64,000 bases of DNA. Origin: Lederbergia galactosidilytica. GTDB taxonomy: Bacteria > Bacillota > Bacilli > Bacillales > Bacillaceae_C. The notes beneath the pieces were generated by a model. The model made no database searches and had not been told where the DNA came from. It saw only the letters and a program-made list of their open reading frames with translations. A program made the position numbers and the translations under genes. Shown here piece by piece: positions 1 to 8,723 of the stretch. The stretch's first letter is position 1, and the number at the start of each line of letters is the position of its first letter. The DNA is taken from assembly GCF_017873565.1 (NCBI RefSeq), contig NZ_JAGGKH010000013.1, positions 62,001 through 126,000 of the forward strand, given 5' to 3'.

Positions 1-1326
1 TTCCTTTATTTTCTCTTCACAATGAATATCTCCACACCACATTGCTTTTATAAAACCTGGATTTTCTGCAAGAATTTGTTTAAATTCGTCCATATTCGTA
101 GCGATGGCTGTCTTTTGTTCACGATGGAGAAGCGCGCGCTTAAAGAGGTTTTCTTGAATTTCCTCCATTAAAATAGGTAAACGAGATTCTAAATCCTGTA
201 AAGCAACGAATTCCTTTTCTCCTGTATCTCGACGAACTAGAACAACTTGATTTTTCTCAATATCTTTTGGACCCATTTCAATTCGAACTGGGATTCCTTT
301 CATTTCACACTCGTTAAATTTCCATCCTGGTGATTTGTCGCTTGCATCCATTTCTATCCGGACTAAATTCTTTACTTGATCACGAAGGGAATAAGCTTTA
401 TCTAATACCCCCTCTTTATGTTGGGCGATAGGGATAATAATAGCTTGTGTCGGAGCAATTTTTGGCGGTAGAACCAAGCCGCGATTATCTCCGTGCACCA
501 TAATAAGGGCACCAAGCAAACGTGTTGTTACTCCCCAGGAAGTTTGGTGAACAAATTGGCTTTCCCCATTTTCATCTAAATACGTTATATCAAAGGCTTG
601 AGCAAATCCGGAACCAAAATGATGAGATGTGCCTGATTGTAAAGCTTTTCCATCATGCATCAAGCTTTCAATCGTTAATGTATAATCAGCACCAGCAAAC
701 TTTTCTTTCTCAGTTTTTCGTCCACGAAGCACTGGAATAGCTAAATAATTTTCTAACACATCCGTATAAACATTTAACATTTTTGCTGTTTCCTCTGCAG
801 CCTCTTCATACGTTGCATGAGCAGTATGGCCTTCTTGCCAAAGAAATTCTAATGATCGTAAAAAGGGACGTGTCGTTTTTTCCCAACGAACAACATTACT
901 CCATTGATTATACAGCATCGGCAAATCACGATAGGAATGAATATTCTTTGAATAATATTCACAAAACAAGGCTTCAGAGGTCGGACGTACAACCAATCGT
1001 TCACTTAATTCATTTTCCCCTCCATGTGTTACCCAAGCAACCTCAGGGGCAAAGCCTTCTACATGATCTTTTTCTTTTTGTAATAAACTTTCGGGAATAA
1101 ATAAAGGAAAAGAGACATTGGAATGACCAGTCGCTTTTATTTGTCGATCTAATTCATCTCGAATCCGTTCCCAAATCGCAAACCCATCAGGCTTAATGAT
1201 CATCGTTCCACGAACTGGACCATAATCAACTAAATTGGCCTGTTTTACAACATCTGTATACCATTGGGCAAAGTCTTCTTCCATCGCAGTAATTTTTTCC
1301 ACAAATTGCTTATTCCTTTTTCCCAT
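1..1326 (-). CDS. proS: Prolyl-tRNA synthetase, 3' end cut by the window edge
   Basis: This gene charges tRNA-Pro with proline in the cytoplasm. The visible part is 442 codons from an ATG at 1326, preceded by GAGGTG. The N-terminus ([19 protein letters not shown]) and class II core are clear: [15 protein letters not shown] near residues 40-55, the motif 2 region [14 protein letters not shown] near residue 110, and [15 protein letters not shown] near residue 240. The overall form matches the shorter archaeal/eukaryotic-type ProRS (about 480 residues, no editing insertion) that some Bacillaceae carry. Roughly the last 35-40 residues lie outside the window. A T-box leader stands directly upstream, so expression should respond to uncharged tRNA-Pro. 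Identity is secure; whether this is the only ProRS of the cell cannot be seen. Confidence 0.95.
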   Translation of the reverse strand, partial: MGKRNKQFVEKITAMEEDFAQWYTDVVKQANLVDYGPVRGTMIIKPDGFAIWERIRDELDRQIKATGHSNVSFPLFIPESLLQKEKDHVEGFAPEVAWVTHGGENELSERLVVRPTSEALFCEYYSKNIHSYRDLPMLYNQWSNVVRWEKTTRPFLRSLEFLWQEGHTAHATYEEAAEETAKMLNVYTDVLENYLAIPVLRGRKTEKEKFAGADYTLTIESLMHDGKALQSGTSHHFGSGFAQAFDITYLDENGESQFVHQTSWGVTTRLLGALIMVHGDNRGLVLPPKIAPTQAIIIPIAQHKEGVLDKAYSLRDQVKNLVRIEMDASDKSPGWKFNECEMKGIPVRIEMGPKDIEKNQVVLVRRDTGEKEFVALQDLESRLPILMEEIQENLFKRALLHREQKTAIATNMDEFKQILAENPGFIKAMWCGDIHCEEKIKE

Positions 1327-1439
1327 TTGCAACACCTCTTATTTATTTTTGGGTATTCGAAAAATATCCTTGAATATGATAGCGCCTTTTAATCTCGCAA
1401 TTCCCCTTATTTCTTCTACACGATGATTCGAATATTATT

Positions 1440-1660
1440 TTTGAAACACAAAAAGCCCCCACTCCAAAAGGACCGGGGACCGGTGGTACCACCCTTATTT
1501 ACACGGTTTAAGAAATCATGCACACTCAACTGAATAACGGCCAAAACCGCGCACATCTTCACTTTAGTTCCGAGGCGAACTCCAAGGCAGGTTCTAATTA
1601 GCATCTCTGGAAATTTACACCACCCATTTCCTCTCTAAAAAAGACGGCTAATTATACTAA
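1440..1660 (-). promoter_or_regulatory. T-box riboswitch leader of proS
   Basis: On the minus strand the leader shows the T-box hallmarks. There is a stem I start AGAGAGG followed by GGGTGGTGTAAATTTCC. The T-box sequence AAGGGTGGTACCACC lies at about 1482-1496. A terminator follows, CCCCGGTCCTTTTGGAGTGG plus GGGCTTTTTG (about 1450-1475), which competes with the antiterminator. A CCT proline codon following GAA (plus-strand AGG at 1589-1591) is a candidate specifier, but I could not fold the stem to prove it. Expected behaviour is readthrough into proS when tRNA-Pro is uncharged. Confidence 0.88.
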
Positions 1661-1696
1661 TCCTTATCATCGATTTTTTAATATAAAAGTGAATTT

Positions 1697-1724
1697 ATTA
1701 TAACAGAAAAAAGGAAAATAACAA
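1697..1724 (-). promoter_or_regulatory. Predicted sigma-A promoter of the T-box/proS unit
   Basis: Reading the minus strand, TTGTTA (plus 1719-1724) and a perfect TATAAT (plus 1697-1702) are separated by 16 bases and lie about 40 bases upstream of the T-box stem I. Confidence 0.55.
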
Positions 1725-1740
1725 AATATCGCTTGATTGT

Positions 1741-2069
1741 GAGTTTACTGATTCTCATTCAAAAGGACAATGATTGAAAAAGCTTTAGGTATTCGGTTAT
1801 CATGTAAAAAATATGAAGCGATACGCCACCCTAGAAATAGAATAGGAACGAGACTCCTGCGAGAAGTAAGGAGAGCGGAAAGGAAGCTTCTATCCATTTA
1901 CGGTATCCAAAATACGATAACTCATTCCACATTGTTTATTGATTACCCAAAATTCTAGTTTGCCATGACAAAACAAATGTACTTTGGGATACATCTTAAG
2001 GGATTATAGACTGACACAGATATGTTGATTTCCGTTCTGGCTACTCATCCTAGCAGGGAAAACGATTCA
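1741..2069. other. Non-coding stretch with a degenerate intergenic repeat
   Basis: No convincing gene is present. The segment around 1850-1885 (GAACGAGACTCCTGCGAGAA, then GTAAGGAGAGCGGAAAGG) has the GACTCC...GGGAAGTAAG...GGAAAG word order of the intergenic repeats found elsewhere in the window, for example 31380-31440. It looks like a decayed copy. A short reading frame across it (1770-1958) has no family likeness and no ribosome binding site. Confidence 0.4.
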
Positions 2070-2609
2070 CTAAAACACTACACTGCCAATCATTCCTGCG
2101 AATAAAATAACTATGATTGGATGAATTTTAAAATACGATAAAGCAATCAAAGAAGCGACAAAGATTAAGAATAAAGTAACCATATGCCATGATATTTGTA
2201 TTCCAATAACTCCATTTGATATGGCGAAATCGATGGCAGCATAAATAATCAGGCTTGTCACAATCGGGCGCAAACCATAGAAAGCTGACTGAACCCATTT
2301 ATTCTGATTCATTTTATAAAAAAACATTGCAATGATAAGCACAATTAGAACTGACGGTAGCGTGATCGCTATCGAGGAAACAAGCGCTCCAGGTAATCCT
2401 GCAACTTGATAGCCAACTGCTGTGGCACTATTGGAAGCAATCGAGCCCGGCGTCATTCCCGCCAATGCCACAATATCTGTGTATTCAGAGGTCGTCATCC
2501 ATCCTCGACTTGTGACTTCCGTTCCTATCACTGGAATCATGGCATAACCACCACCGAATGAAACGGCCCCAATTACGAGAAATACAAGAAATAATTCTAG
2601 TAAGATCAT
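2070..2609 (-). CDS. Chromate transporter, short-chain CHR protein (second half)
   Basis: A 179-residue membrane protein of the CHR (chromate ion transporter) family, equivalent to one half of full-length ChrA. The N-terminal motif FGGGYAMIPVI and the AGMTPGSIASNSATAVGY segment are family signatures, followed by several hydrophobic helices. It starts 12 bases after the upstream CHR gene stops, with GGGAGG before the ATG, so the two are translated from one message. Short CHR proteins encoded as such pairs (YwrB/YwrA in Bacillus subtilis) are known to function together as antiparallel partners. The natural substrate here could be chromate or another oxyanion such as sulfate. Confidence 0.9.
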   Translation of the reverse strand: MILLELFLVFLVIGAVSFGGGYAMIPVIGTEVTSRGWMTTSEYTDIVALAGMTPGSIASNSATAVGYQVAGLPGALVSSIAITLPSVLIVLIIAMFFYKMNQNKWVQSAFYGLRPIVTSLIIYAAIDFAISNGVIGIQISWHMVTLFLIFVASLIALSYFKIHPIIVILFAGMIGSVVF

Positions 2610-2621
2610 ATCCTCCCTCCC

Positions 2622-3239
2622 CTAAGAACTCATTTTTTCATTATGGCTTTTAATCTGAGATTTATTTTGACGATCGGAGGGAAGCTTCATGGAGAATAAT
2701 TCTTTAATCTTCACAATGAAGATACCTAATAAGGCTCCACTGACAATGACAAGGATCGGATGCCAATGAAAAACAACCATCATCACAACCATCGATACCA
2801 TTAATATTAAAGTTGATACATCTAAAATAGATGTTTTCGCAACTTTGATAGCTGCATACGCAATTAAAGCTACAACTGCCGCTCGAATTCCTTGAAAAGC
2901 CGCATCCACATGTGGATTGCCTTTTATCGATAGGAAAATTAAATTTAGTATCAAAACAATAAGAAAAGTCGGCAAAAGAACACCGATCATCGCAACAATC
3001 GCTCCCCGTATTCCAGCAATTTTATGTCCAATAAAGGTGGCCGCATTTACCGCGATTGCTCCGGGTGCTGTTCCTGCCAAAGCAAATATTTCCGCGATTT
3101 CCTCCATATCCACCCATTTTCTTTTTTCAACTACTTCACGTTCAATTAAAGGAATCATGGCATATCCGCCACCAAAAGTAATCGGGCCTATTTTAAGAAA
3201 GGTCCAAAATAATTGCAAAATTAATATCCACTTTTTCAA
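2622..3239 (-). CDS. Chromate transporter, short-chain CHR protein (first half)
   Basis: A 205-residue CHR-family membrane protein, partner of the gene just downstream. It has the same signature motifs (FGGGYAMIPLIEREVV, then AGTAPGAIAVNAATFIGHK) and about six predicted hydrophobic segments, ending in a basic, hydrophilic tail. The likely start is a TTG at 3239 with GGGTG a few bases upstream; no later start preserves the first helix. Together the pair should form an oxyanion exporter in the cytoplasmic membrane. Nothing nearby shows how it is controlled, and it does not look linked to the sugar genes. Confidence 0.88.
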   Translation of the reverse strand: MKKWILILQLFWTFLKIGPITFGGGYAMIPLIEREVVEKRKWVDMEEIAEIFALAGTAPGAIAVNAATFIGHKIAGIRGAIVAMIGVLLPTFLIVLILNLIFLSIKGNPHVDAAFQGIRAAVVALIAYAAIKVAKTSILDVSTLILMVSMVVMMVVFHWHPILVIVSGALLGIFIVKIKELFSMKLPSDRQNKSQIKSHNEKMSS

Positions 3240-3320
3240 ACTACACCCAGCTTTCTGTGTTTCTCGTATGTTACCTCTATTCTAACATACTTTATACCAA
3301 AATGGACTAAAGTTTAAAAA

Positions 3321-3356
3321 AATATAAGGTGAGACACAAAGGACTCACCTTATATT
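3321..3356 (-). terminator. Intrinsic terminator after the ROK gene
   Basis: A perfect 13-bp stem (AATATAAGGTGAG with CTCACCTTATATT) is followed on the minus strand by a run of seven T, about 80 bases beyond the ROK stop codon. Confidence 0.85.
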
Positions 3357-3436
3357 GAATTAAGTATATTATTCGAATACAGTATGACATATCGTCAAGT
3401 AAAGATCATCTTCAATATTTTGCTTTTTACAGCTTT

Positions 3437-4576
3437 TCATTCAAAAAAATGGTTGAACACTTGGATGGCTGCGCCAATACTTGTGGCCTTTTCTCCAAGT
3501 ACTCCTTTCCGAATCGTGATCTTGTGATTTCGGGAGCAACTATGCTTATTGATGGATTGAATTATTTCTCTGTAATATTTTGAGTCATTGTAAATTAATT
3601 TTCCATGTAATACGACAGTATCAGGATGTAATATATTAATCATATTGGCAATGCCTATTCCGTAATAATTGGCTGATTGCATTAAAGTTTTTCTAACTAA
3701 TGGTTCATCACTGTTTAGTAAATCATCGATTGTCGCTGAGAACCCTTGGGATTGCAAGTGACTGAGCATTGCTCCAAAGGAAACGTATGTTTTCAAACAA
3801 CCTTTACTACCACATGTGCATTCCCTGCCATTTGCCTCAACAATAATATGTTCATAGGAAGTGGCATCACCTTGTTTTTGATTAAATAAACGCCCTTCCT
3901 GGATATAGCCACAACGAATGCCATATCCACTAATACAGTATAAAATATTTTCCTCTTGCTTATTTCTTGCATAGTATTCCGCAACAGCCGCTGTATTTGC
4001 CCCATTATTTAAAATGACAGGCACAGAAAACTTTTTCTGCAAAATCTGTCCAAGGGGAACATCATTCCATCCTGTAGCAAGAAAAGATTCAGGATTTAAT
4101 ATCACACCATTTTCCCGATCAATCGGACCAACAGCGCCAATTCCAATACCAAGTAGGGAAGAAATTTGGTACCGTTCCATTAATGTCTCAATCATATTGA
4201 TGATCATTTCAATTGTTACTTGAGGGGTATGTTGCTTCGTTAACGGAAAGCGATCTTGACCAATAACCTCATAACGCAGATTTAATAACATAACTCTTAC
4301 ATCTGTACGAGCAATCTCAATACCAACCATATAGGCAACTTCTGAAACAATTTCGTATAATACTGGCGGTCTTCCCCCGGTTGGTTCTCCAAATCCTGCT
4401 TGGTGAATTAAGCCTCGATCCGTCAATTCCGCTAATATCCGTGTCATCGTCGTATTTGGCACGTGAAATTCCTTAAGTAATTCGGCTTTCGATACTTTTA
4501 TTTTTCGATGAATATACTTGTATAATGATTTTTTAGAGTGATTCTTCTCACTTTGATCATTGAAAAAATCCTGCAC
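3437..4576 (-). CDS. ROK-family transcriptional regulator (NagC/XylR type)
   Basis: A sugar-responsive DNA-binding regulator. Residues 1-75 form a winged helix-turn-helix (SKAELLKEFHVPNTTMTRIL, then a wing with GEPTGGRPP). The rest is a ROK sugar-kinase-like domain with a GIGAVGPID phosphate-loop-like motif and the zinc motif CTCGSKGC near residue 265. The start chosen is the GTG at 4576, because GGAGGGGAGGAGAAGAGG lies directly upstream; an in-frame ATG at 4627 has no such site. The protein is 379 residues, normal for the family. It stands alone, so its targets are unknown; xylose- or glucose-type effectors would fit the family and the many xylan genes in the window. Confidence 0.9.
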   Translation of the reverse strand: MQDFFNDQSEKNHSKKSLYKYIHRKIKVSKAELLKEFHVPNTTMTRILAELTDRGLIHQAGFGEPTGGRPPVLYEIVSEVAYMVGIEIARTDVRVMLLNLRYEVIGQDRFPLTKQHTPQVTIEMIINMIETLMERYQISSLLGIGIGAVGPIDRENGVILNPESFLATGWNDVPLGQILQKKFSVPVILNNGANTAAVAEYYARNKQEENILYCISGYGIRCGYIQEGRLFNQKQGDATSYEHIIVEANGRECTCGSKGCLKTYVSFGAMLSHLQSQGFSATIDDLLNSDEPLVRKTLMQSANYYGIGIANMINILHPDTVVLHGKLIYNDSKYYREIIQSINKHSCSRNHKITIRKGVLGEKATSIGAAIQVFNHFFE

Positions 4577-4636
4577 CCTCTTCTCCTCCCCTCCACAAAA
4601 CCATGTATTCCTATCTACTTTATACATTTTAATATG

Positions 4637-4666
4637 ATAGTACCCAATATATTTTAATTATGTCAA
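4637..4666 (-). promoter_or_regulatory. Predicted sigma-A promoter of the ROK gene
   Basis: On the minus strand TTGACA (plus 4661-4666) and TACTAT (plus 4637-4642) are separated by 18 bases, about 60 bases before the GTG start. Confidence 0.6.
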
Positions 4667-5014
4667 GACATATCCGGTTTAAGTTTAACGTTTTTCATTG
4701 AAAGAAAAAGCCTTTTTCCATTAATTATATTTCCAAATCAATTTCATAATAGAGATTTTCGCATTCAAATCCGAACAACGTCCGCGTGACATAAGCCTTC
4801 AAAACTGAAAGTACTTCTAGCTTTTTCCTGTGGGAAACCCAAAATAGGCAGCAAAAAGGCCGATTTATTACAGGCTGATGCCTATTACTGTACAAAGGTC
4901 AATCTTTATCTTTGGATACATTTATGATAGCCCGACACTATGAATGATTTGCAATCGTTTTGAATTTTAGCCTTGAAAGCACTACATTAATTACTTATCC
5001 CCCCACGTGATTAA
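4667..5014. other. Intergenic stretch without a recognised gene
   Basis: About 350 bases between the ROK promoter and the terminator of the maturase gene. All frames are broken and I see no repeat or RNA signature. Confidence 0.5.
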
Positions 5015-5053
5015 CCCCCAGAAACGGTGTTCTAATAAAACACTTTCTGGAGG
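5015..5053 (-). terminator. Intrinsic terminator after the formylglycine-generating enzyme gene
   Basis: A stem of CCAGAAA/TTTCTGG continued by GTGTT/AACAC encloses a short loop, about 37 bases past the stop codon. The following T-run is weak, so termination strength is uncertain. Confidence 0.6.
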
Positions 5054-5089
5054 TTAGCTTTTATGATTATTCACTTATTTAGAAGAAGT

Positions 5090-6034
5090 TCAGTTGACAT
5101 CCCCGACACAACGAAATCCTATATTTCCTGTAGAACTATCAGGAGTATTCGAACTTCTCGCAGCAACTCTATAACGGTTACAATAAGATTTATGACATAG
5201 ATACGAACCACCTCGCATCGACTTACTACTTCCTTTTTCAGGACCGCGAGGATTATGCGCACTATGTTTTAAATGATAAGTGGGACAAAACCAATCATCA
5301 CACCATTCCCATACATTTCCAACGACATTGTATAATTCATAGCCATTTGGAGAAAAACTATCGACAGGACTAGTACCTAGGTATCCATCTGCCTTTGTAT
5401 TTTTCACCGGAAACTTCCCCTGCCAAATATTACATTGATGCTTCCCATCTACAATTAATTCATCGCCCCAAGGATACTTTTTTTGGGTTAAACCGCCACG
5501 AGCAGCATATTCCCACTCTGCCTCTGTAGGTAACCTTTTTCCACTCCATTTGCAGTAAGCTTCCGCATCATGCCAAGATACATGTGTAACAGGATGATTC
5601 ATTCGGTCTTGAATGGATGAACCTGGTCCCTCTGGATGTCGCCAGTAAGCACCTTCTACCGGTACCCACCAAGGAACTTCTACAGGACGTTGTGTTATCT
5701 TATTTAATGTTTCTTGTGATAAAAATAAATGAAAGACGAATGACCATCCAAATTGCTCAGCTTCTGTTACATATCCTGTTTCATTTACAAACTGTTCAAA
5801 CTTCTCGTTTGTTACTGCATATTGATCCATATAGAATGGATCTAGCTTCACTTTTCTGATTGGTCCTTCCCCATCAGCAGGGAAACCTTCTTTATCTTCC
5901 GTCCCCATTAAAAATTCACCACCTTCAATAAGGACCATATTCTCCTTTAAAAAATCTTTTTTCTCTTTGATAGTTGTATTGATTGAATAGGTCTTTTTTC
6001 CATCATGGTTTTGAACTTGACAACAGGATTTCAT
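5090..6034 (-). CDS. Formylglycine-generating enzyme (sulfatase maturase)
   Basis: This enzyme oxidises the active-site cysteine of Cys-type sulfatases to formylglycine with O2 and copper. The 314 residues cover a complete FGE domain: EGGEFLMGTEDKEGFPADGE near the N-terminus, then RLPTEAEWEYAARGG, NVVGNVWEWCDDW, and the C-terminal catalytic segment LCHKSYCNRYRVAARSSNTP. The two active cysteines, spaced five residues apart (CHKSYC), are both present, as is the final GFRC. I chose the ATG at 6034 because GGAGGTGCAG lies right before it; an upstream in-frame ATG (6070) lacks a site. There is no signal peptide, so it acts in the cytoplasm. Its obvious client is the CGPAR sulfatase at 23.0-24.4 kb. 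Confidence 0.92.
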   Translation of the reverse strand: MKSCCQVQNHDGKKTYSINTTIKEKKDFLKENMVLIEGGEFLMGTEDKEGFPADGEGPIRKVKLDPFYMDQYAVTNEKFEQFVNETGYVTEAEQFGWSFVFHLFLSQETLNKITQRPVEVPWWVPVEGAYWRHPEGPGSSIQDRMNHPVTHVSWHDAEAYCKWSGKRLPTEAEWEYAARGGLTQKKYPWGDELIVDGKHQCNIWQGKFPVKNTKADGYLGTSPVDSFSPNGYELYNVVGNVWEWCDDWFCPTYHLKHSAHNPRGPEKGSSKSMRGGSYLCHKSYCNRYRVAARSSNTPDSSTGNIGFRCVGDVN

Positions 6035-6237
6035 TCCTGCACCTCCTATACCAATAGGTTTTATTTTCATAACATTACCAAAAATGAGAGTCCTTTCATT
6101 ATAGCACTATCCACAATACTGGAAAGTGCAGTATGATAGATTATTAGTTTTTCTACTTTGAGATAAGTTTCCTATTAATTTTATGAAGAAAATTGTCATA
6201 AATTTGAAGATAATCTTGTTGGTGAAACGTTTTTATA

Positions 6238-6266
6238 TTGACATCGTTTTCACTTGAATCTATACT
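6238..6266 (+). promoter_or_regulatory. Sigma-A promoter of the alpha-xylosidase gene with an overlapping cre site
   Basis: TTGACA (6238-6243) and TATACT (6261-6266) are spaced by 17 bases. A CcpA operator lies on top of the -35 box: the minus strand of 6239-6252 reads TGAAAACGATGTCA, a 14/14 match to TGWAANCGNTNWCA. Binding of CcpA here would block RNA polymerase, giving glucose repression. Confidence 0.8.
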
Positions 6267-6348
6267 TTGTTTAAGCACCGTACTAAGATAAAACCATAAG
6301 TTGTCGCATTGTGCTAGTGCTTAAAAACGAAGAGGAGTGTAACCAATC

Positions 6349-8661
6349 ATGAAATTTACAGATGGTCTTTGGATGGTCCGTGAAGGTTATGAAATTCATT
6401 TCCCACATATGGTTTATGATGTTGATGTGACCGAAGATGCTTTGACTTTATATGCACCAACTCGAGATATCGTCCATCGGGGAGCCACATTAAATTGTCC
6501 ATTAATTACAATAAAATTAACAGCACCTGAGGAAAACGTCATTCGAATTCAAACTTGGCATTATCAAGGTGGAGTAGATAAATTCCCGAAATTTGCTGTT
6601 AAGGATCAAAATTTAGCCTTTCAGCTAGACAAAAATGAAGAAGAAATCATATTTTCTAATGGTTCTTTACAAGCTAAAATTCAAAAGCAACCTTTTAAAT
6701 TGGAAATCTATGACGAAAATCGCAAATTAACCTCAATGGACGCGAAAAGTTTTGCTTGGATTACTGGACCTAATGATTCTACCTATATGAGAGGACAGCA
6801 CGTCCTTACGGTTGGTGAACAATTATATGGTTTGGGAGAGCGCTTTACTGCCTATGTAAAGAATGGTCAATCTGTTGATATTTGGAACGAAGATGGTGGA
6901 ACAAGTTCAGAACAATCATATAAAAACGTTCCATTCTACCTAAGTAACCGTGGCTATGGTATCTTTGTCAACCATCCTGAAAAGGTAAGCTATGAGCTTG
7001 GATCTGAAACCGTTTCAAAATCCCAGTTTAGTGTGAAGGGCGAGTATCTAGATTACTATATTATTAACGGTCCATCTCCAAAAGAGGTTGTGAGCCGCTA
7101 TACCGACTTAACTGGAAAACCAGCTTTACCTCCAGCATGGTCATTTGGGTTATGGCTATCAACATCATTTACAACAGACTATGATGAAGAAACTGTAAAT
7201 CACTTTGTCGATGGAATGGCAGAACGCGGAATTCCATTGAGTGTCTTTCATTTTGACTGTTTCTGGATGAAAGGGTTTGAATGGAGTAATTTCATTTGGG
7301 ATAAAGAGAATTTCCCTGATCCAGAAGGAATGCTAAAGAGGCTTAAAGACAAAGGGCTTAAAATATGTGTTTGGATTAATCCATATATTGCTCAAAAGTC
7401 AATCCTATTTGAAGAAGGCGCAAAAAATGGCTACTTATTGAAAAAAACTAATGGTGACATTTGGCAATGGGATTTATGGCAAGCTGGTATGGGTGTCGTT
7501 GATTTTACAAACCCTGAAGCTTGCAAATGGTTTACAGACAAACTTAAAGTTTTAATGGATATGGGTGTAGATTCATTCAAAACAGACTTTGGTGAAAGAA
7601 TTCCAACAGATGTTGTTTATTATGATGGTTCTGATCCAGAGAAAATGCATAATTACTATGCCTACCTTTACAATAAGGTTGTTTTTGACCTATTGAAAGA
7701 GGAACGAGGAGAGAAAGAAGCAGTCGTTTTCGCTCGCTCCGCTACTACAGGTGGACAAGAATTCCCTGTTCACTGGGGGGGTGACTGTGATTCCACTTAT
7801 GAAGCGATGGCAGAAAGTTTACGTGGCGGTCTATCCTTAACCACGTCTGGGTTCGGATACTGGAGTCATGATATTGGTGGATTTGAAAACACCGCGACAC
7901 CCGATGTATTTAAGCGCTGGACAGCCTTTGGTCTTCTCTCCAGTCATAGCCGTTTCCATGGTAGTACCTCTTATCGAGTACCTTGGAATTTTGATGAGGA
8001 AGCAGTTGATGTGGCACGTCATTTTGCTAAACTAAAAAATCGCTTAATGCCTTATTTGTATGGTTCTGCAGTGGAAAATAACAAAACAGGTGTCCCTGTT
8101 ATGAGATCAATGCTATTGGAATTCCCTGAAGATCCAGCTTGCGAGCCACTTGATCGCCAATATATGCTTGGTGACTCAATTTTAGTTGCGCCTATTTTCA
8201 ATGAAGATGGGATGGCTTCCTACTATCTTCCAAAAGGAAAATGGACACATCTATTATCTGGAGAGGTAGTCGCTGGAGGTAGTTGGAGAAAAGAGTACTA
8301 TGATTATTTAAGTCTTCCATTATTTGTAAAGCCTAATACTATACTACCAATCGGAGCAAATGACTCGATTCCTGACTATCATTATGCAAAAGACATTACT
8401 TTCCGCATATATGAATTGGAAGATGGTCAAGAAGCCTCTGTCAATATTCCTAATATAGCTGGTGAAGTTATTGGAACCTTCAAAGCAACCCGTTCAGGGC
8501 AAGACATAACGATAGAGACGGATTTACAAGAAACGTATTCTATCAATATCGTAGGAGTAACATCTATTCAGTCTATTTCGAGTGGGGATTGGAACAAAGA
8601 TGAAACAGGTGTAAAAATTACCCCTGAATCAGCTGCAACTCAATTAACAATTAAGCTTTAA
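6349..8661 (+). CDS. yicI: Alpha-xylosidase, glycoside hydrolase family 31
   Basis: A 770-residue cytoplasmic GH31 enzyme releasing alpha-linked xylose, for example from xyloglucan oligosaccharides. It has an N-terminal beta-sandwich (1-245), a catalytic barrel (about 250-590) and C-terminal beta domains. The nucleophile Asp413 lies in KTDFGERIP and the acid/base Asp479 in HWGGDCDSTYEAM. The segment FHFDCFWMKGFEW carries the Cys-Phe pair that separates YicI-type alpha-xylosidases from alpha-glucosidases. The length equals that of E. coli YicI (772). GAGGAG precedes the ATG. It is a single-gene unit with its own cre-overlapped promoter and a strong terminator, and it is transcribed away from the maturase gene. 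Confidence 0.93.
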   Translation: MKFTDGLWMVREGYEIHFPHMVYDVDVTEDALTLYAPTRDIVHRGATLNCPLITIKLTAPEENVIRIQTWHYQGGVDKFPKFAVKDQNLAFQLDKNEEEIIFSNGSLQAKIQKQPFKLEIYDENRKLTSMDAKSFAWITGPNDSTYMRGQHVLTVGEQLYGLGERFTAYVKNGQSVDIWNEDGGTSSEQSYKNVPFYLSNRGYGIFVNHPEKVSYELGSETVSKSQFSVKGEYLDYYIINGPSPKEVVSRYTDLTGKPALPPAWSFGLWLSTSFTTDYDEETVNHFVDGMAERGIPLSVFHFDCFWMKGFEWSNFIWDKENFPDPEGMLKRLKDKGLKICVWINPYIAQKSILFEEGAKNGYLLKKTNGDIWQWDLWQAGMGVVDFTNPEACKWFTDKLKVLMDMGVDSFKTDFGERIPTDVVYYDGSDPEKMHNYYAYLYNKVVFDLLKEERGEKEAVVFARSATTGGQEFPVHWGGDCDSTYEAMAESLRGGLSLTTSGFGYWSHDIGGFENTATPDVFKRWTAFGLLSSHSRFHGSTSYRVPWNFDEEAVDVARHFAKLKNRLMPYLYGSAVENNKTGVPVMRSMLLEFPEDPACEPLDRQYMLGDSILVAPIFNEDGMASYYLPKGKWTHLLSGEVVAGGSWRKEYYDYLSLPLFVKPNTILPIGANDSIPDYHYAKDITFRIYELEDGQEASVNIPNIAGEVIGTFKATRSGQDITIETDLQETYSINIVGVTSIQSISSGDWNKDETGVKITPESAATQLTIKL

Positions 8662-8664
8662 TAA

Positions 8665-8707
8665 AAATAAGAAGGAGAACTTCAACCCATTATTCTCCTT
8701 CTTATTT
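8665..8707. terminator. Bidirectional intrinsic terminator
   Basis: A 15-bp perfect stem (AAATAAGAAGGAGAA with TTCTCCTTCTTATTT) sits between the stop of the alpha-xylosidase and the stop of the convergent nucleoside hydrolase gene. It can serve both. Confidence 0.85.
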
Positions 8708-8723
8708 GCCTTTTATAGCTAAG

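Noticed and set aside
1770-1958. Small protein gene on the plus strand
   Set aside because: No ribosome binding site, no family likeness, and it runs across a repeat-like segment.
3437-4576. XylR, the xylose repressor of the xyl operon
   Set aside because: The ROK protein has the right architecture, but no xylA/xylB genes are adjacent and ROK regulators of other sugars look alike, so no gene name is given.
5090-6034. Loss of an active-site cysteine in the formylglycine-generating enzyme (Val after RYR)
   Set aside because: Counting the known spacing of five residues shows that the catalytic pair is the CHKSYC pair, and both cysteines are present.
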